This document shows positions 1 through 7,341 of a DNA stretch of 34,263 nt, piece by piece (the stretch's first letter is position 1; each line of letters opens with the position of its first letter). Source of the stretch: Verrucomicrobiota bacterium (GTDB lineage Bacteria > Verrucomicrobiota > Verrucomicrobiia > Verrucomicrobiales > Verrucomicrobiaceae). The DNA lies in NCBI GenBank assembly GCA_009885695.1, contig VFKE01000018.1:1-34263 (forward strand), in the 5' to 3' direction. The translations under genes were made by a program, and so were the position numbers. The notes under the pieces are model-generated. The model was not told where the DNA came from and ran no database searches. It was given only the letters and a program-made list of their open reading frames with translations.

Positions 1-11
1 GACGCGTTGAT

Positions 12-59
12 CCGTTGAGCCGTTGAGCCGTTGAGCCGTTGAGCCGTTGAGCCGTTGAG
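12..59. repeat. Six perfect tandem copies of an 8-bp unit
   Basis: The unit CCGTTGAG is repeated six times without a mismatch, preceded by a related CGTTGA. It is a simple-sequence tract outside any convincing gene. The unit length is not a multiple of three and there are no spacers, so it is neither coding nor CRISPR. Such tracts usually vary in copy number by slippage. Confidence 0.9.
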
Positions 60-318
60 CTTTTAGCGGAAGCAACATGGAATTGGATGTTGAATCAGGC
101 TGGCGAAAATGGCAAGCGAAAAAATTACCTCATAGAAAAAATACGATTAATACAAGGGGATTCATCCTAAAACGGTGATGAGAACCTGAGGCCTCACGCA
201 GAGACGCAGAGGCTTCTTCGTGTCTTTGTGCCTTCGTGTGAGATTTCATCGCGGTTTCTAGCACATGCCTCTTGAAAGAAGTTGGCCGGACACAAGTGCC
301 GTGTAATATTGCGGAGCC
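60..318. other. Gene-free spacer with a dispersed-type repeat
   Basis: No convincing coding frame is visible. Bases 191-213 are a small imperfect palindrome starting GCCTC and ending GAGGC around an ACGCAGAGACGCA core, followed at about 214-247 by alternating GTGTCTTTGTGCC/TTCGTGTG text. From general knowledge, text of this kind occurs as multi-copy intergenic repeats in many environmental bacterial genomes. Copy number in this genome cannot be judged from the window. Confidence 0.5.
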
Positions 319-885
319 ATGCCGCCATTATCATCAGCACCCACTTTCGCCCACAAGCTGGGCATAGTGCCGCATGTCTCCCGCTTGCTGCACAAGGCGC
401 GGCGACTTGGATTAAACGGCTTAAAGAAGCTGCAAACACTGGCGGTGCAGCGCGGCTGCATTCACTACACCTGCGGTGATGAACCGGCGGGGGAACTCGT
501 TTCAAAAAAAGCTTTCTCGAACGAAGAACTTGCCATCGCCCTGCTTTCGACAGCCAACCCCTTCGACCCGCACAGCCAGCGCTGTGGCGCGGCGATGCTG
601 AGTGACGAGGGCAATGATGTCACGACTCTCGCGCGGCTGGCCGCTGAGGAACGCTGTGTCGCTGTCGTGCGTCACATCGCGCGCTCGGCGCTGCGCTACG
701 AGCCTGACGAGACCTACTGGACTCGTTTGCTAGATGCCCTGCCTCCGTCGGGCCCCGTGCGTGCGGAGGCGCTGCTGCACCCGACGCGCTACCTTTCACT
801 CATGGGCTATCTGCGGGGCCTCGGTATCGGAAAATATTTTCAATGGCAGCGCCCGCGCGTGCGCTCTCCGGCAGCCTATGTCTAG
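319..885 (+). CDS. Hypothetical protein, first gene of an overlapping pair
   Basis: This 188-residue protein matches no family I recognise. It has no signal peptide or membrane segment; the N-terminal 45 residues are basic, and the rest is predicted mostly helical with many Leu/Ala/Arg residues (for example around residues 105-130). Its stop overlaps the start of the next gene by 8 bases, which implies translational coupling and a joint function. The partner resembles a nucleotidyltransferase-fold (AbiEii/DUF6036) protein, so this one could be its cognate partner in a toxin-antitoxin-like or regulatory pair; that role is inferred from arrangement only. The upstream start at 319 is the only reasonable ATG giving the full frame. 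Confidence 0.65.
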   Translation: MPPLSSAPTFAHKLGIVPHVSRLLHKARRLGLNGLKKLQTLAVQRGCIHYTCGDEPAGELVSKKAFSNEELAIALLSTANPFDPHSQRCGAAMLSDEGNDVTTLARLAAEERCVAVVRHIARSALRYEPDETYWTRLLDALPPSGPVRAEALLHPTRYLSLMGYLRGLGIGKYFQWQRPRVRSPAAYV

Positions 886-1435
886 CAACGCAGAGAAAAT
901 TCTTCGCGCACTTGACAGCTTTCTCGATCACGAGACAGACCTCGTGATTTATGGCCGCGCTGCACTCGCGCTTGGATTCTCTAATCCACCGGTGGAAACG
1001 ACCAAGTCCGAGGGTGTGGATGTCATCCTTCCGCTCAGCCAGCTTGCGAAGATCGAAGGCGATGAGCAGTTCTGGCAGGCGCAGGAGAAGACCAATGCCG
1101 CCCTGCAACCAATGGGTCTCTATATGCTGCATCTGTTCGCTGCGGATCAGCTTTTTTTGCGGGCAGACTGGGAGGAGCATATCGTTCCCGTTTATGGACT
1201 CGATCTCCTGCACCTGCGCGTTTTCCGTCCCGGCACGCTTGATTTGATCCTCACCAAGACGATACGCGGTGACGACGAGCAGGACATCGCGTTCATGATC
1301 CGGCATGACAAGCTCACGCGCAGCCAGGTTGAGGAGGCTCTGGAAGCCGTCATCATCCCTGACCTCCAGGAATTTCGCGATGCGTTAGCCTGCGCGAAAC
1401 CAGAAGTCCTCGCCATTTTCGAGGGGGTTCACTGA
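878..1435 (+). CDS. DUF6036-like nucleotidyltransferase-fold protein
   Basis: The 185-residue product begins MSSNAEKIL at an ATG inside the last codons of the previous gene; this start is preferred over an upstream in-frame ATG at 734 that would overlap the neighbour by 150 bases. Residues about 20-30 read DLVIYGRAALALGF, followed by a VDVILPL strand at about 48. This is the layout of DUF6036/AbiEii-type minimal nucleotidyltransferase-fold proteins (a G-x-AL motif, then an acidic D-V-D-like strand). The canonical second Asp is not obvious, so catalytic activity is uncertain. AbiEii relatives act as toxins that modify tRNA, but many DUF6036 proteins are uncharacterised. Family assignment is moderately secure; function is not. 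Confidence 0.65.
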   Translation: MSSNAEKILRALDSFLDHETDLVIYGRAALALGFSNPPVETTKSEGVDVILPLSQLAKIEGDEQFWQAQEKTNAALQPMGLYMLHLFAADQLFLRADWEEHIVPVYGLDLLHLRVFRPGTLDLILTKTIRGDDEQDIAFMIRHDKLTRSQVEEALEAVIIPDLQEFRDALACAKPEVLAIFEGVH

Positions 1436-1440
1436 ATTTC

Positions 1441-1528
1441 ATCCGCTGATTGCGCAGATTTCACAGATTAAAAATAATCGGCATTCGTTATTGATCCTAA
1501 TCTGCGTCCATCTGCGTAATCTGCGGAT
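1441..1528. repeat. Imperfect palindrome of ATCTGCG-type repeat
   Basis: Bases 1441-1459 (ATCCGCTGATTGCGCAGAT) are the inverted counterpart of 1510-1528 with 17 of 19 positions matching; further CTGCG/CAGAT words lie between. The element fills most of the spacer between the DUF6036-like gene and the aldehyde dehydrogenase. Text of this style is a common multi-copy intergenic repeat in environmental genomes. It could form a hairpin in the transcript, but there is no T-tract to make it a classic terminator. Confidence 0.7.
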
Positions 1529-1546
1529 CATCCCATTCATTATCAA

Positions 1547-2977
1547 ATGAGCATCCCCCACCTCCCCGCGCTCCGCAAAGGCGCGCCCTATGAAAGTCTC
1601 GACAAGATCGACGTCAAAGACCACCGCACCGGTGAAGTCCTCGCGCAAGTTAGCCAGGTCAACGCCGGCATCGTGCGCCGCGACCTCGCCCGCATCTCCG
1701 AAACCCGAGCGGACTTGAAGAAATTCACCTGCGAACAACTCATCGCCTTCTGCAAGAAGGCGGGAGAAATTTTTCTCACAGGAACACTGCCGCTCGGCGA
1801 CAAAGGTCACACCCAGTCGCCCCAGCAATACATGGAGACGCTCTCGCGCACCAGCGGCCTGCCTTATGTGATGGTGAAACGCAACATGGCAAAAATTTAC
1901 GAAGCGCTGGCGAACATGCGCACCGTTCTCAACGGCCTGACACGCGGACTCGATTTGAGCATCATCGACGACGGCTTCGGCGAACAGGCCGGCTGCCCGG
2001 TGAGCTATTATCCCACAACCAATTGCCTCGGCCTTGTGATGCCGAGCAATTCGCCTGCGGTGAATTCACTCTGGCTTCCCGCGATCGCGCTGAAAACTCC
2101 CGTGATCATCAAGCCGGGCCGCGAAGAACCTTGGACACCTTTCCGCCTCATCCAGGCTTTCATTGCCGCGGGTGTCCCAGCCAGTGCGTTCGGCTTTTAT
2201 CCGACCGATCACGAAGGCTCTGGCGAAGTTCTGAAGCTCAGCGGTCGCGCGTTGATCTTCGGCGATGCCAACACCGTCGCGCAATACAAGGACAACCCGA
2301 AGTTCGAGTGCCACGGCCCCGGCTTCAGCAAGGTCATCATCGGTGAAGATCAGATCGAACAATGGGCCGAGTTCATTGATCTCATCGCCGCCTCCATTTC
2401 CGACAACGGCGGCCGCTCCTGCGTGAATGCTTCCGCCGTCGTGGTGCCGAAATACGGCAAGGAAATCGCCGATGCCCTCGCACAAAAGCTCGGCCCCGCA
2501 CAGCCGCTACCACGCGAAGATGAAAACGCGCGCCTCTCTGGTTTCGCCAATCCGAAGATGGCCGAGTTCATCGACACCGCCATCGAAGCCGGCCTCAAAG
2601 AACCCGGCGCGGAAGACATAACCGCGAAGTATCGCGGTGGCCCGCGCAGAGCCGAACTCGACGGCGGTGTGTACATGCGTCCGACCATCGTGCTTTGCGA
2701 CAGCTTCAAGCACTCATTGAGCAACCGCGAATATCTCTGCCCCTACGCCAGCGTGGTCGAAATGCCGCAAACGGAGATGCTCCAGCAAATAGGCCCGTCG
2801 CTGGTCGTCACCGCCATCACCAAGGATCCGAAGTTCATCGAGCAATTGCTCGACAGCCCGCTCATCGAGCGCCTCAACATCGGCCTGGTGCCCACGACGA
2901 AAATCTCATGGAACCAGCCGCACGAAGGCAACATGTTCGAGTTCCTCTATAAGCGCCGCTCCATTGAAGTAGCCTGA
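1547..2977 (+). CDS. Aldehyde dehydrogenase superfamily protein (atypical)
   Basis: At 476 residues this has normal ALDH length. It is expected to oxidise an aldehyde using NAD(P), giving an acid or, in acylating relatives, an acyl-CoA. The nucleophile Cys292 lies in the motif NGGRSCVNAS, and the cofactor domain carries IKPGREEPWTPF at about residues 187-198. The canonical ELGG box with the general-base Glu is missing; the matching stretch reads HGPGFSKVIIGED. Loss of that Glu is typical of CoA-acylating ALDHs, so an acylating or otherwise non-standard reaction is possible. An iron-type alcohol dehydrogenase starts 6 bases downstream, which suggests aldehyde/alcohol interconversion by the pair. 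The substrate is unknown, and no microcompartment shell gene is nearby. Confidence 0.85.
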   Translation: MSIPHLPALRKGAPYESLDKIDVKDHRTGEVLAQVSQVNAGIVRRDLARISETRADLKKFTCEQLIAFCKKAGEIFLTGTLPLGDKGHTQSPQQYMETLSRTSGLPYVMVKRNMAKIYEALANMRTVLNGLTRGLDLSIIDDGFGEQAGCPVSYYPTTNCLGLVMPSNSPAVNSLWLPAIALKTPVIIKPGREEPWTPFRLIQAFIAAGVPASAFGFYPTDHEGSGEVLKLSGRALIFGDANTVAQYKDNPKFECHGPGFSKVIIGEDQIEQWAEFIDLIAASISDNGGRSCVNASAVVVPKYGKEIADALAQKLGPAQPLPREDENARLSGFANPKMAEFIDTAIEAGLKEPGAEDITAKYRGGPRRAELDGGVYMRPTIVLCDSFKHSLSNREYLCPYASVVEMPQTEMLQQIGPSLVVTAITKDPKFIEQLLDSPLIERLNIGLVPTTKISWNQPHEGNMFEFLYKRRSIEVA

Positions 2978-2983
2978 CATCGC

Positions 2984-4102
2984 ATGACCCCGCTCTCCGC
3001 ATTCGACAAAACCCCGCGGACCCGCGTCGTCTTCGGCAACGGTGCGCTCGTGCGACTCGGTGAACTGGCGCGCAGTCTTGCCTCACGCGCGCTCGTGGTC
3101 ACGGATGCGGGCATCGTGAAAGCCGGGCACGCAGAACGCGCGCGCGACTCTCTGCGCGCCGCTGGCCTGAAGGTGGAACTCTTCGATCGTGTGCATGAGA
3201 ATCCCAGCACACGCGATGTAACCGACTGCGTCGCGGTCGCGCGCGCTTTCCAGGCTGACCTCATCATCGGCCTGGGCGGAGGCAGCAGCATGGACACCGC
3301 CAAGGGTTGCAACTTCATCATCACCAACGGTGGCGAAATGAAAGACTACTGGGGCGTGAACAAGGCCACGAAGGAAATGCTCCCGCTCATCGCCGTCCCC
3401 ACCACCGCCGGCACCGGCAGCGAATGCCAGAGCTTCGCGCTCATCTCCGACGAGGTCACGCACGCCAAAATGGCCTGCGGCGATACCAAGGCTGCCGCGA
3501 AGATCGCGTTGCTCGATCCGGAGCTCACGATCTCCATGCCGCAGCGCGTCACGGTGCTCACTGGCATCGACGCCATCGCCCACGCCATCGAGACTGCTGT
3601 AACCAAGAAGCGCAACGCCATCTCCGCGATGTATTCCCGCGAAGCCTTTCGCCTGCTCACTGGCGGTTTCGAGCGCGTGCTGCGCGATCCCAATGACCTC
3701 GAAGCCCGCGGCTTCATGCTGCTTGGCGCGGCCTTTGCGGGCACGGCGATTGAAAATTCCATGCTCGGCGCGGCACATTCTTGCGCCAACCCGCTCACTG
3801 CTCATTTCGACATTGTGCACGGGCACGCCGTCGGCCTGATGCTGCCGCACGTCATCCGTTTCAACAGCGTGCGGGTCGAATCCGCTCTGGAGTATCGCGA
3901 TCTCTACGACGGTGATCTCGCCGGGCGCGTCAGCATCCTCTTGAATGAAGCGCGCCTGCCCGGAAAGCTCGCGGACCTGGGCGTGGCAGAAGATGACATC
4001 TCCAAACTCGCAGCCGAAGCCGCCACGCAGTGGACCGCGCAGTTTAATCCGCGCGAAGTGACCGTGGCCGATTTCGCAAAGCTCTACGAAGCGGCCATGT
4101 AA
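2984..4102 (+). CDS. Iron-containing alcohol dehydrogenase
   Basis: This 372-residue group III (Fe-type) alcohol dehydrogenase probably reduces an aldehyde or oxidises an alcohol with NAD(P). The nucleotide-binding motif GLGGGSSMDTAKG is at about residues 96-108, and TTAGTGSE follows at about 140. The four metal ligands of the family are present: Asp196, His200, His265 and His279. The extra His found in FucO-type enzymes four residues after the third ligand (AHPLG context) is Asn269 here (HSCANPLTAH), a substitution that may affect catalysis or substrate choice. The gene lies 6 bases after the aldehyde dehydrogenase and is surely co-transcribed with it. The family is clear; the substrate is not. 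Confidence 0.93.
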   Translation: MTPLSAFDKTPRTRVVFGNGALVRLGELARSLASRALVVTDAGIVKAGHAERARDSLRAAGLKVELFDRVHENPSTRDVTDCVAVARAFQADLIIGLGGGSSMDTAKGCNFIITNGGEMKDYWGVNKATKEMLPLIAVPTTAGTGSECQSFALISDEVTHAKMACGDTKAAAKIALLDPELTISMPQRVTVLTGIDAIAHAIETAVTKKRNAISAMYSREAFRLLTGGFERVLRDPNDLEARGFMLLGAAFAGTAIENSMLGAAHSCANPLTAHFDIVHGHAVGLMLPHVIRFNSVRVESALEYRDLYDGDLAGRVSILLNEARLPGKLADLGVAEDDISKLAAEAATQWTAQFNPREVTVADFAKLYEAAM

Positions 4103-4104
4103 GT

Positions 4105-4155
4105 GATGCGTCCCGCTTCATCTCATACCCTTTGTCGGTATCAATCAGCAGAATG
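4105..4155. repeat. Left arm of long inverted repeat
   Basis: This arm starts 2 bases after the alcohol dehydrogenase stop. Bases 4105-4124 match the inverse of 4502-4521 at 19 of 20 positions, and weaker similarity (22 of 30 by eye) continues inwards to about 4154. A small hairpin, ATACC/GGTAT, lies in the weaker part. With the right arm it brackets two further palindromic units. Confidence 0.8.
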
Positions 4156-4178
4156 TGGGGTGCTCATCGGCAAGTGGC

Positions 4179-4267
4179 ACAGGTTTGCAACCTGTGTGTC
4201 GCCCGACCATTCTGGTCGGGTTTATGACGGAAACCAGCCCCGGCAGAATGCCCGGGCGACACACAGG
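4179..4267. repeat. Compound palindrome with 15-bp outer stem
   Basis: Bases 4191-4205 and 4253-4267 are perfect 15-bp inverted repeats (CCTGTGTGTCGCCCG and its complement). Inside is a perfect 8-bp hairpin (CCCGACCA, 4202-4209, with 4213-4220, loop TTC). Just outside lies another, ACAGGT/ACCTGT at 4179-4195. The fold would be a branched cruciform. It is nested inside the 4105-4521 inverted repeat. Confidence 0.85.
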
Positions 4268-4270
4268 CTC

Positions 4271-4397
4271 TAGAGCATATTAAAAAATTTCGTAGCCGCA
4301 TCTCGTTAGAGTGCGGGACAAAATCGCATGGCTAGAGAACTTCCAATCTTCCCGCGTTCTCACGAAGCGCGGCTACGTATTAAAGTAAAATGCTCTA
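4271..4397. repeat. Palindromic element; carries a repeat shared with 9125-9151
   Basis: The ends are TAGAGCAT (4271-4278) and ATGCTCTA (4390-4397), and a second inverted pair is CGTAGCCGC (4291-4299) with GCGGCTACG (4369-4377). The 27 bases 4291-4317 recur at 9125-9151 in the opposite orientation with a single mismatch. That marks this as a dispersed repeat family and not a chance palindrome. Confidence 0.85.
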
Positions 4398-4469
4398 AAA
4401 GCCTGCGCCACTCGTTCAAACCTTCGCTCCATATTCTCACCGCGTCGCAATGGTTGAGTCGGTTCTCCT

Positions 4470-4521
4470 CTTTTGCTGAGTGATGCCGACATCTGGCATC
4501 AGAGATGAAGCGAGACGCATC
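4470..4521. repeat. Right arm of long inverted repeat
   Basis: This is the inverse counterpart of 4105-4155; the outermost 20 bases (4502-4521) differ at one position. It contains a 7-bp hairpin TGATGCC/GGCATCA (4481-4487 with 4495-4501) matching the small hairpin position of the left arm. Together the arms span 417 bp of gene-free DNA. Confidence 0.8.
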
Positions 4522-4546
4522 ATCTACTTTGTTGAAGCATCGCCTG

Positions 4547-4593
4547 CAAACAAATCAGCCGTGGCTTGACCAGATGGCCAAATCCACGGCTGA
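4547..4593 (-). terminator. Probable intrinsic terminator of the DUF5069 gene
   Basis: Read on the minus strand, about 36 bases past the stop of the 4629-5069 gene, the transcript folds into a 10-bp stem TCAGCCGTGG/CCACGGCTGA (4584-4593 with 4555-4564). An inner extension TTGGCC/GGTCAA with one wobble pair adds to it. A T-rich tail TTTGTTT follows directly. Stem plus U-tract fits a rho-independent terminator. Confidence 0.65.
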
Positions 4594-4628
4594 CGTAATA
4601 AACAATTACCTGCGCCAAGCGGCGGCAG

Positions 4629-5069
4629 TTATTTCAATTCCGAATTGTAGAAGGTCTGCCAGTCATCGAGGTTGTTCAGATTGACCGCGTCCTTGATGCT
4701 GCCGTCATCGGGACGACCAGCGGATTCGAGGATGCCCTTGCGGGTGGCGTCGTCATGATTGTAGCCTTTGATGGCAGCGTTGAGTTCTTTCACCGCGTTC
4801 TGATCGAGGCTGCCGCCTTTTTTGGCCAGCACCCAGCTTTCGAGCTGGACGTAAGTAGGCTTGCTGCTCTTGATGTAGCCGAGGAATTCCTCACGATCGA
4901 GGCCGAGACCGTCGAGCACCATCTGGTCGTAGCCCTTGCCACAGCCGGGATAGTCAGCGTGCAATTTGCCGGCTGCTTCGAGGGAAGTCTTCTGCCAGAG
5001 GCGGGGAAGATGGAGAACGCCGAGGGGACCGGCGACGCCGGAGGAGATCATGGGAACGGATTTACTCAT
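4629..5069 (-). CDS. DUF5069-like protein
   Basis: This 146-residue soluble protein has no signal peptide or membrane segment. Landmarks are VLHLPRLWQK (about 18-27), a YPGCGKGYDQMVLDGLGLDREEFLGYI stretch in the centre, and KPTYVQLESWV (about 70-80). This pattern fits DUF5069, a family I associate with Verrucomicrobia and Planctomycetes and whose function is unknown. Conserved acidic and tyrosine residues in the centre suggest a binding role, but nothing identifies a reaction. It is transcribed opposite to its neighbours and has its own probable terminator at 4547-4593, so it is likely a single-gene unit. Confidence 0.8.
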   Translation of the reverse strand: MSKSVPMISSGVAGPLGVLHLPRLWQKTSLEAAGKLHADYPGCGKGYDQMVLDGLGLDREEFLGYIKSSKPTYVQLESWVLAKKGGSLDQNAVKELNAAIKGYNHDDATRKGILESAGRPDDGSIKDAVNLNNLDDWQTFYNSELK

Positions 5070-5268
5070 ATTTTTATATCAGTTGGATTGTGTTTAAGGC
5101 CTCTTGGAGACGGGACGGGGATTCTGGAGGTGGAGCACTTGCGTGGCAAGTCCAATTTTGACAGGGCGGCGCATAATCCCAAATGCGCTGGCACCTTGCA
5201 CTTGCAATTTCCACAAGCCCACCCTACAAACCACGGCTCCACAACCAAACCACTCACCTTTCCAAATC

Positions 5269-6153
5269 ATGTCTCAAAAAATCGCTTTCGTCGGAGTTGG
5301 CCGCATGGGTGCCAACATGGCCCGCCGCCTCCAGGACTGCGGCTACAACATCACCGCCGTCTATGACACCTATCGCGAGGGCGCGCAAACCCTCGCCACC
5401 GAACTCGGGTGCCAGGCCTGCGACAAGCTCGCGGATGTCACCGCCGCCGCCGACATCATCTTCACGGTCGTCACCAATGACGCATCGATGCGCAGCATCT
5501 TCCTGGAAAGCGCCGACAACCTGCTTATCAACTCGAAGGGCAAAATCTTTATCAACTGCGCCACGGTCACCCCCGGCGTCCATCGTGAGGTTTATGCCGC
5601 CGCGCATAAGGCGGGCGCAAATTCGCTTGAAACCTGCATGGCCTCCAGCATCAGCCAGGCACGCGAGGGCAAACTCTACCTCATGCTCGCTGGCGATGAG
5701 GCGGTCTATAATTCAGCATTGAAGATCATCGAAGACCTCAGCATCAATCACCGCCTCATCGGCGGCCCCGGTCGCGCCGCGGAAGTGAAGGCCCTGGTCA
5801 ACATGGTCATGAACATCAATACCGCCGGACTGGCCGAAGGCCTGGGCCTCGCAGCCGCCCTGGGCCACGATCTCGGACTGGTTCGTGAAGTATTTTCCCA
5901 AACCGGCGCCAACTCCCGCGTGCTGGAAACCGATGGCGGAGACATGGCGGACCGCTCCCACGACTGCTGGTTCAGCGCCGCGCACGCCGCCAAGGACAGC
6001 GGCATCGCCGGTTCCATCGCCAAGGAAGTTGGGCTCAATCTCCCGCTCAATGCCGCGACGGAAGCGCAATATAAAAAGATGGTGCAACTCGGCCTCGGCG
6101 AACTCGACAAGAGCGGCATTGCGGAACTGACGTTCAAGGGCCGGAATGCGTAA
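5269..6153 (+). CDS. Beta-hydroxyacid dehydrogenase family oxidoreductase
   Basis: The start chosen (MSQKIAFVGVG, 294 residues) places the Rossmann motif GVGRMG at residues 9-14; the upstream in-frame ATG at 5104 would add a non-homologous tail. The family includes 3-hydroxyisobutyrate, tartronate-semialdehyde and glyoxylate reductases, which convert semialdehydes and hydroxyacids with NAD(P). The catalytic Lys174 is present in EVKALVNMVMNIN, and KDSGIA follows at about 242. The usual substrate loop with S-G-G (as in DAPVSGG) is replaced by CMASSISQAREG at about 123-134, so the substrate probably differs from known members. Proximity to the aldehyde/alcohol dehydrogenase pair hints at a shared small-molecule pathway, but it is separated by a convergent gene. 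Confidence 0.88.
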   Translation: MSQKIAFVGVGRMGANMARRLQDCGYNITAVYDTYREGAQTLATELGCQACDKLADVTAAADIIFTVVTNDASMRSIFLESADNLLINSKGKIFINCATVTPGVHREVYAAAHKAGANSLETCMASSISQAREGKLYLMLAGDEAVYNSALKIIEDLSINHRLIGGPGRAAEVKALVNMVMNINTAGLAEGLGLAAALGHDLGLVREVFSQTGANSRVLETDGGDMADRSHDCWFSAAHAAKDSGIAGSIAKEVGLNLPLNAATEAQYKKMVQLGLGELDKSGIAELTFKGRNA

Positions 6154-6180
6154 CCGAGCGCCCGCTTCAAAGCGTTTGAA

Positions 6181-6201
6181 GATGAATTTGTAGGGCAAGC
6201 G
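6181..6201. repeat. 21-bp repeat, inverted copy at 6756-6776
   Basis: The sequence runs GATGAATTTG then TAGGGCAAGCG, and it recurs inverted at 6756-6776 with one mismatch in 21. The two copies bracket the exported-protein gene at 6228-6689. Confidence 0.75.
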
Positions 6202-6227
6202 CACTAGACGTGATGCGCAGAGCCAAT

Positions 6228-6689
6228 TCATTGGGATTGCCTCCGAAAATAGTCGATCTCGAAACTGCCTCTATCGATAGTCAGTAAATCCTTGCCGAAC
6301 GACCTGTGATCGAACCGGGAAGTATAGCCGATAGTAACGCCGGTATCAGAAACGGCGAGAACGGTGAACTCGATGGCCGAATGGTGATCCGGCTGAGTGT
6401 AAAAAGTGCCATTCGGCGCGAGGGACCAGTCCGAAACCCAACGTTTAGTTGTGCCGTCCCCGATCCAGGTGCCGAGCTTGCCGTCGGAAGTAAAAGCAAT
6501 CTGGTGGTCAAAACGTGAAATAGAAATCAGGTGAGTTTCGCAGAAGGTGCGAAGGTGCGTCTTGTGCTTGTCGGAAGTTTCTTGAGTTGGCGTAGCCCAG
6601 AGCGCTGATGGCAACGTCAAAAGGACCGCCAGCAGCGATAGCGCCTGACGGCGTTTCAGGTGTCGGTGGATAAACTTGTCCTCGTTCAT
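6228..6689 (-). CDS. Exported protein of unknown function
   Basis: The 153-residue product has a clear Sec signal peptide: basic start (HRHLKRRQ), hydrophobic core ALSLLAVLLTLPSALWA, likely cleavage after about residue 32. The mature part is about 120 residues, rich in Thr, Asp and aromatic residues and predicted mostly beta (for example FTVLAVSDTGVTIGYTS), which suggests a small beta-barrel or sandwich in the periplasm. I recognise no family. It stands alone between the oxidoreductase (convergent) and a small basic protein, flanked by a pair of inverted 21-bp repeats. Confidence 0.7.
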   Translation of the reverse strand: MNEDKFIHRHLKRRQALSLLAVLLTLPSALWATPTQETSDKHKTHLRTFCETHLISISRFDHQIAFTSDGKLGTWIGDGTTKRWVSDWSLAPNGTFYTQPDHHSAIEFTVLAVSDTGVTIGYTSRFDHRSFGKDLLTIDRGSFEIDYFRRQSQ

Positions 6690-6742
6690 ATGAAACTACT
6701 CTAATATTCACCGTAGTATTCATTCACGAAACCAATGAAATC

Positions 6743-6776
6743 AGGGCAAGCGGAGCGCTTGCCCTACAAATCCATC
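6743..6776. repeat. Hairpin plus inverted copy of the 6181-6201 repeat
   Basis: AGGGCAAGCG (6743-6752) pairs perfectly with CGCTTGCCCT (6756-6765) around a GAG loop. The right half together with its flank (6756-6776) is the inverse of 6181-6201 with one mismatch. Confidence 0.8.
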
Positions 6777-6820
6777 TCCAGACTCGAATCTGCCAATACT
6801 CGGCTCGCTCGCCAACCCAA

Positions 6821-7156
6821 TCAACCGGCTGCGGCGATTCGTGCGGCTACAGCCGCATCCGCCCGGGCCAGTTGATGCACACTGGATGCCTTCTCGATTC
6901 CCTTGAGGGCGCCGTAGTTTTTGCCGGTCTTGATCGCCAGACCGCGCCTGGTCAGGTTTTGCAGCTTCTCATAACAACGCAGCCGCAACATCTCTTCGCC
7001 ACCGCTCACCGCGTTCTTCAGCTTCAACCCGGCATAGACTTTCAGAAACAGCGCCTTGAACTCATATGTTTCCCCCTCCGATAGAACATCAACCAATGCA
7101 TCCGTGACATGATCTGGAGCACGACGTGAGAAGATAGTCCGAATGGGAGTAGTCAT
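6821..7156 (-). CDS. Small basic helical protein of unknown function
   Basis: From the ATG at 7156 the product has 111 residues starting MTTPIRTIF; a longer frame from 7255 would add a cysteine-containing leader unlikely to be coding. It is basic, with no signal peptide or membrane segment. The C-terminal part (KASSVHQLARADAAVAARIAAAG) is a regular alanine-rich helix, and the centre carries LRCYEKLQNLTRRGLAIKTGKNYGAL, which resembles a winged-helix-like segment with a basic turn. A DNA- or RNA-binding role is possible but only inferred. It is an independent minus-strand gene upstream of an exported-protein gene. Confidence 0.6.
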   Translation of the reverse strand: MTTPIRTIFSRRAPDHVTDALVDVLSEGETYEFKALFLKVYAGLKLKNAVSGGEEMLRLRCYEKLQNLTRRGLAIKTGKNYGALKGIEKASSVHQLARADAAVAARIAAAG

Positions 7157-7341
7157 AGAAGCTGAGTATGGCACACTTAACGCAAATTGGCAGGTCTTTT
7201 GCTCAAGATTAGGTGAATTAATGAAGTGCCCCGGGTGATGGCCCTCAGTTGACAAGAGTGAACGGGGTCTCGTTTGTCAACTGGCTCCCGTTTCCGACGC
7301 CTCGAATTCGGGTAATCTTGTCTGTTCGTTGTTTGATGGGC

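Noticed and set aside
12-59. CRISPR array at the window start
   Set aside because: The 8-bp units are directly adjacent with no spacers and no cas genes are present.
3083-3850. Minus-strand open frame of 255 codons
   Set aside because: It lies wholly antisense to the well-supported iron alcohol dehydrogenase, has GC-driven composition (many Gly, Asp, Arg) and shows no family features.
1547-4102. Bacterial microcompartment locus
   Set aside because: An aldehyde/alcohol dehydrogenase pair can mark PVC-type microcompartments, but no shell-protein (BMC or Pvm) gene or encapsulation peptide is visible.
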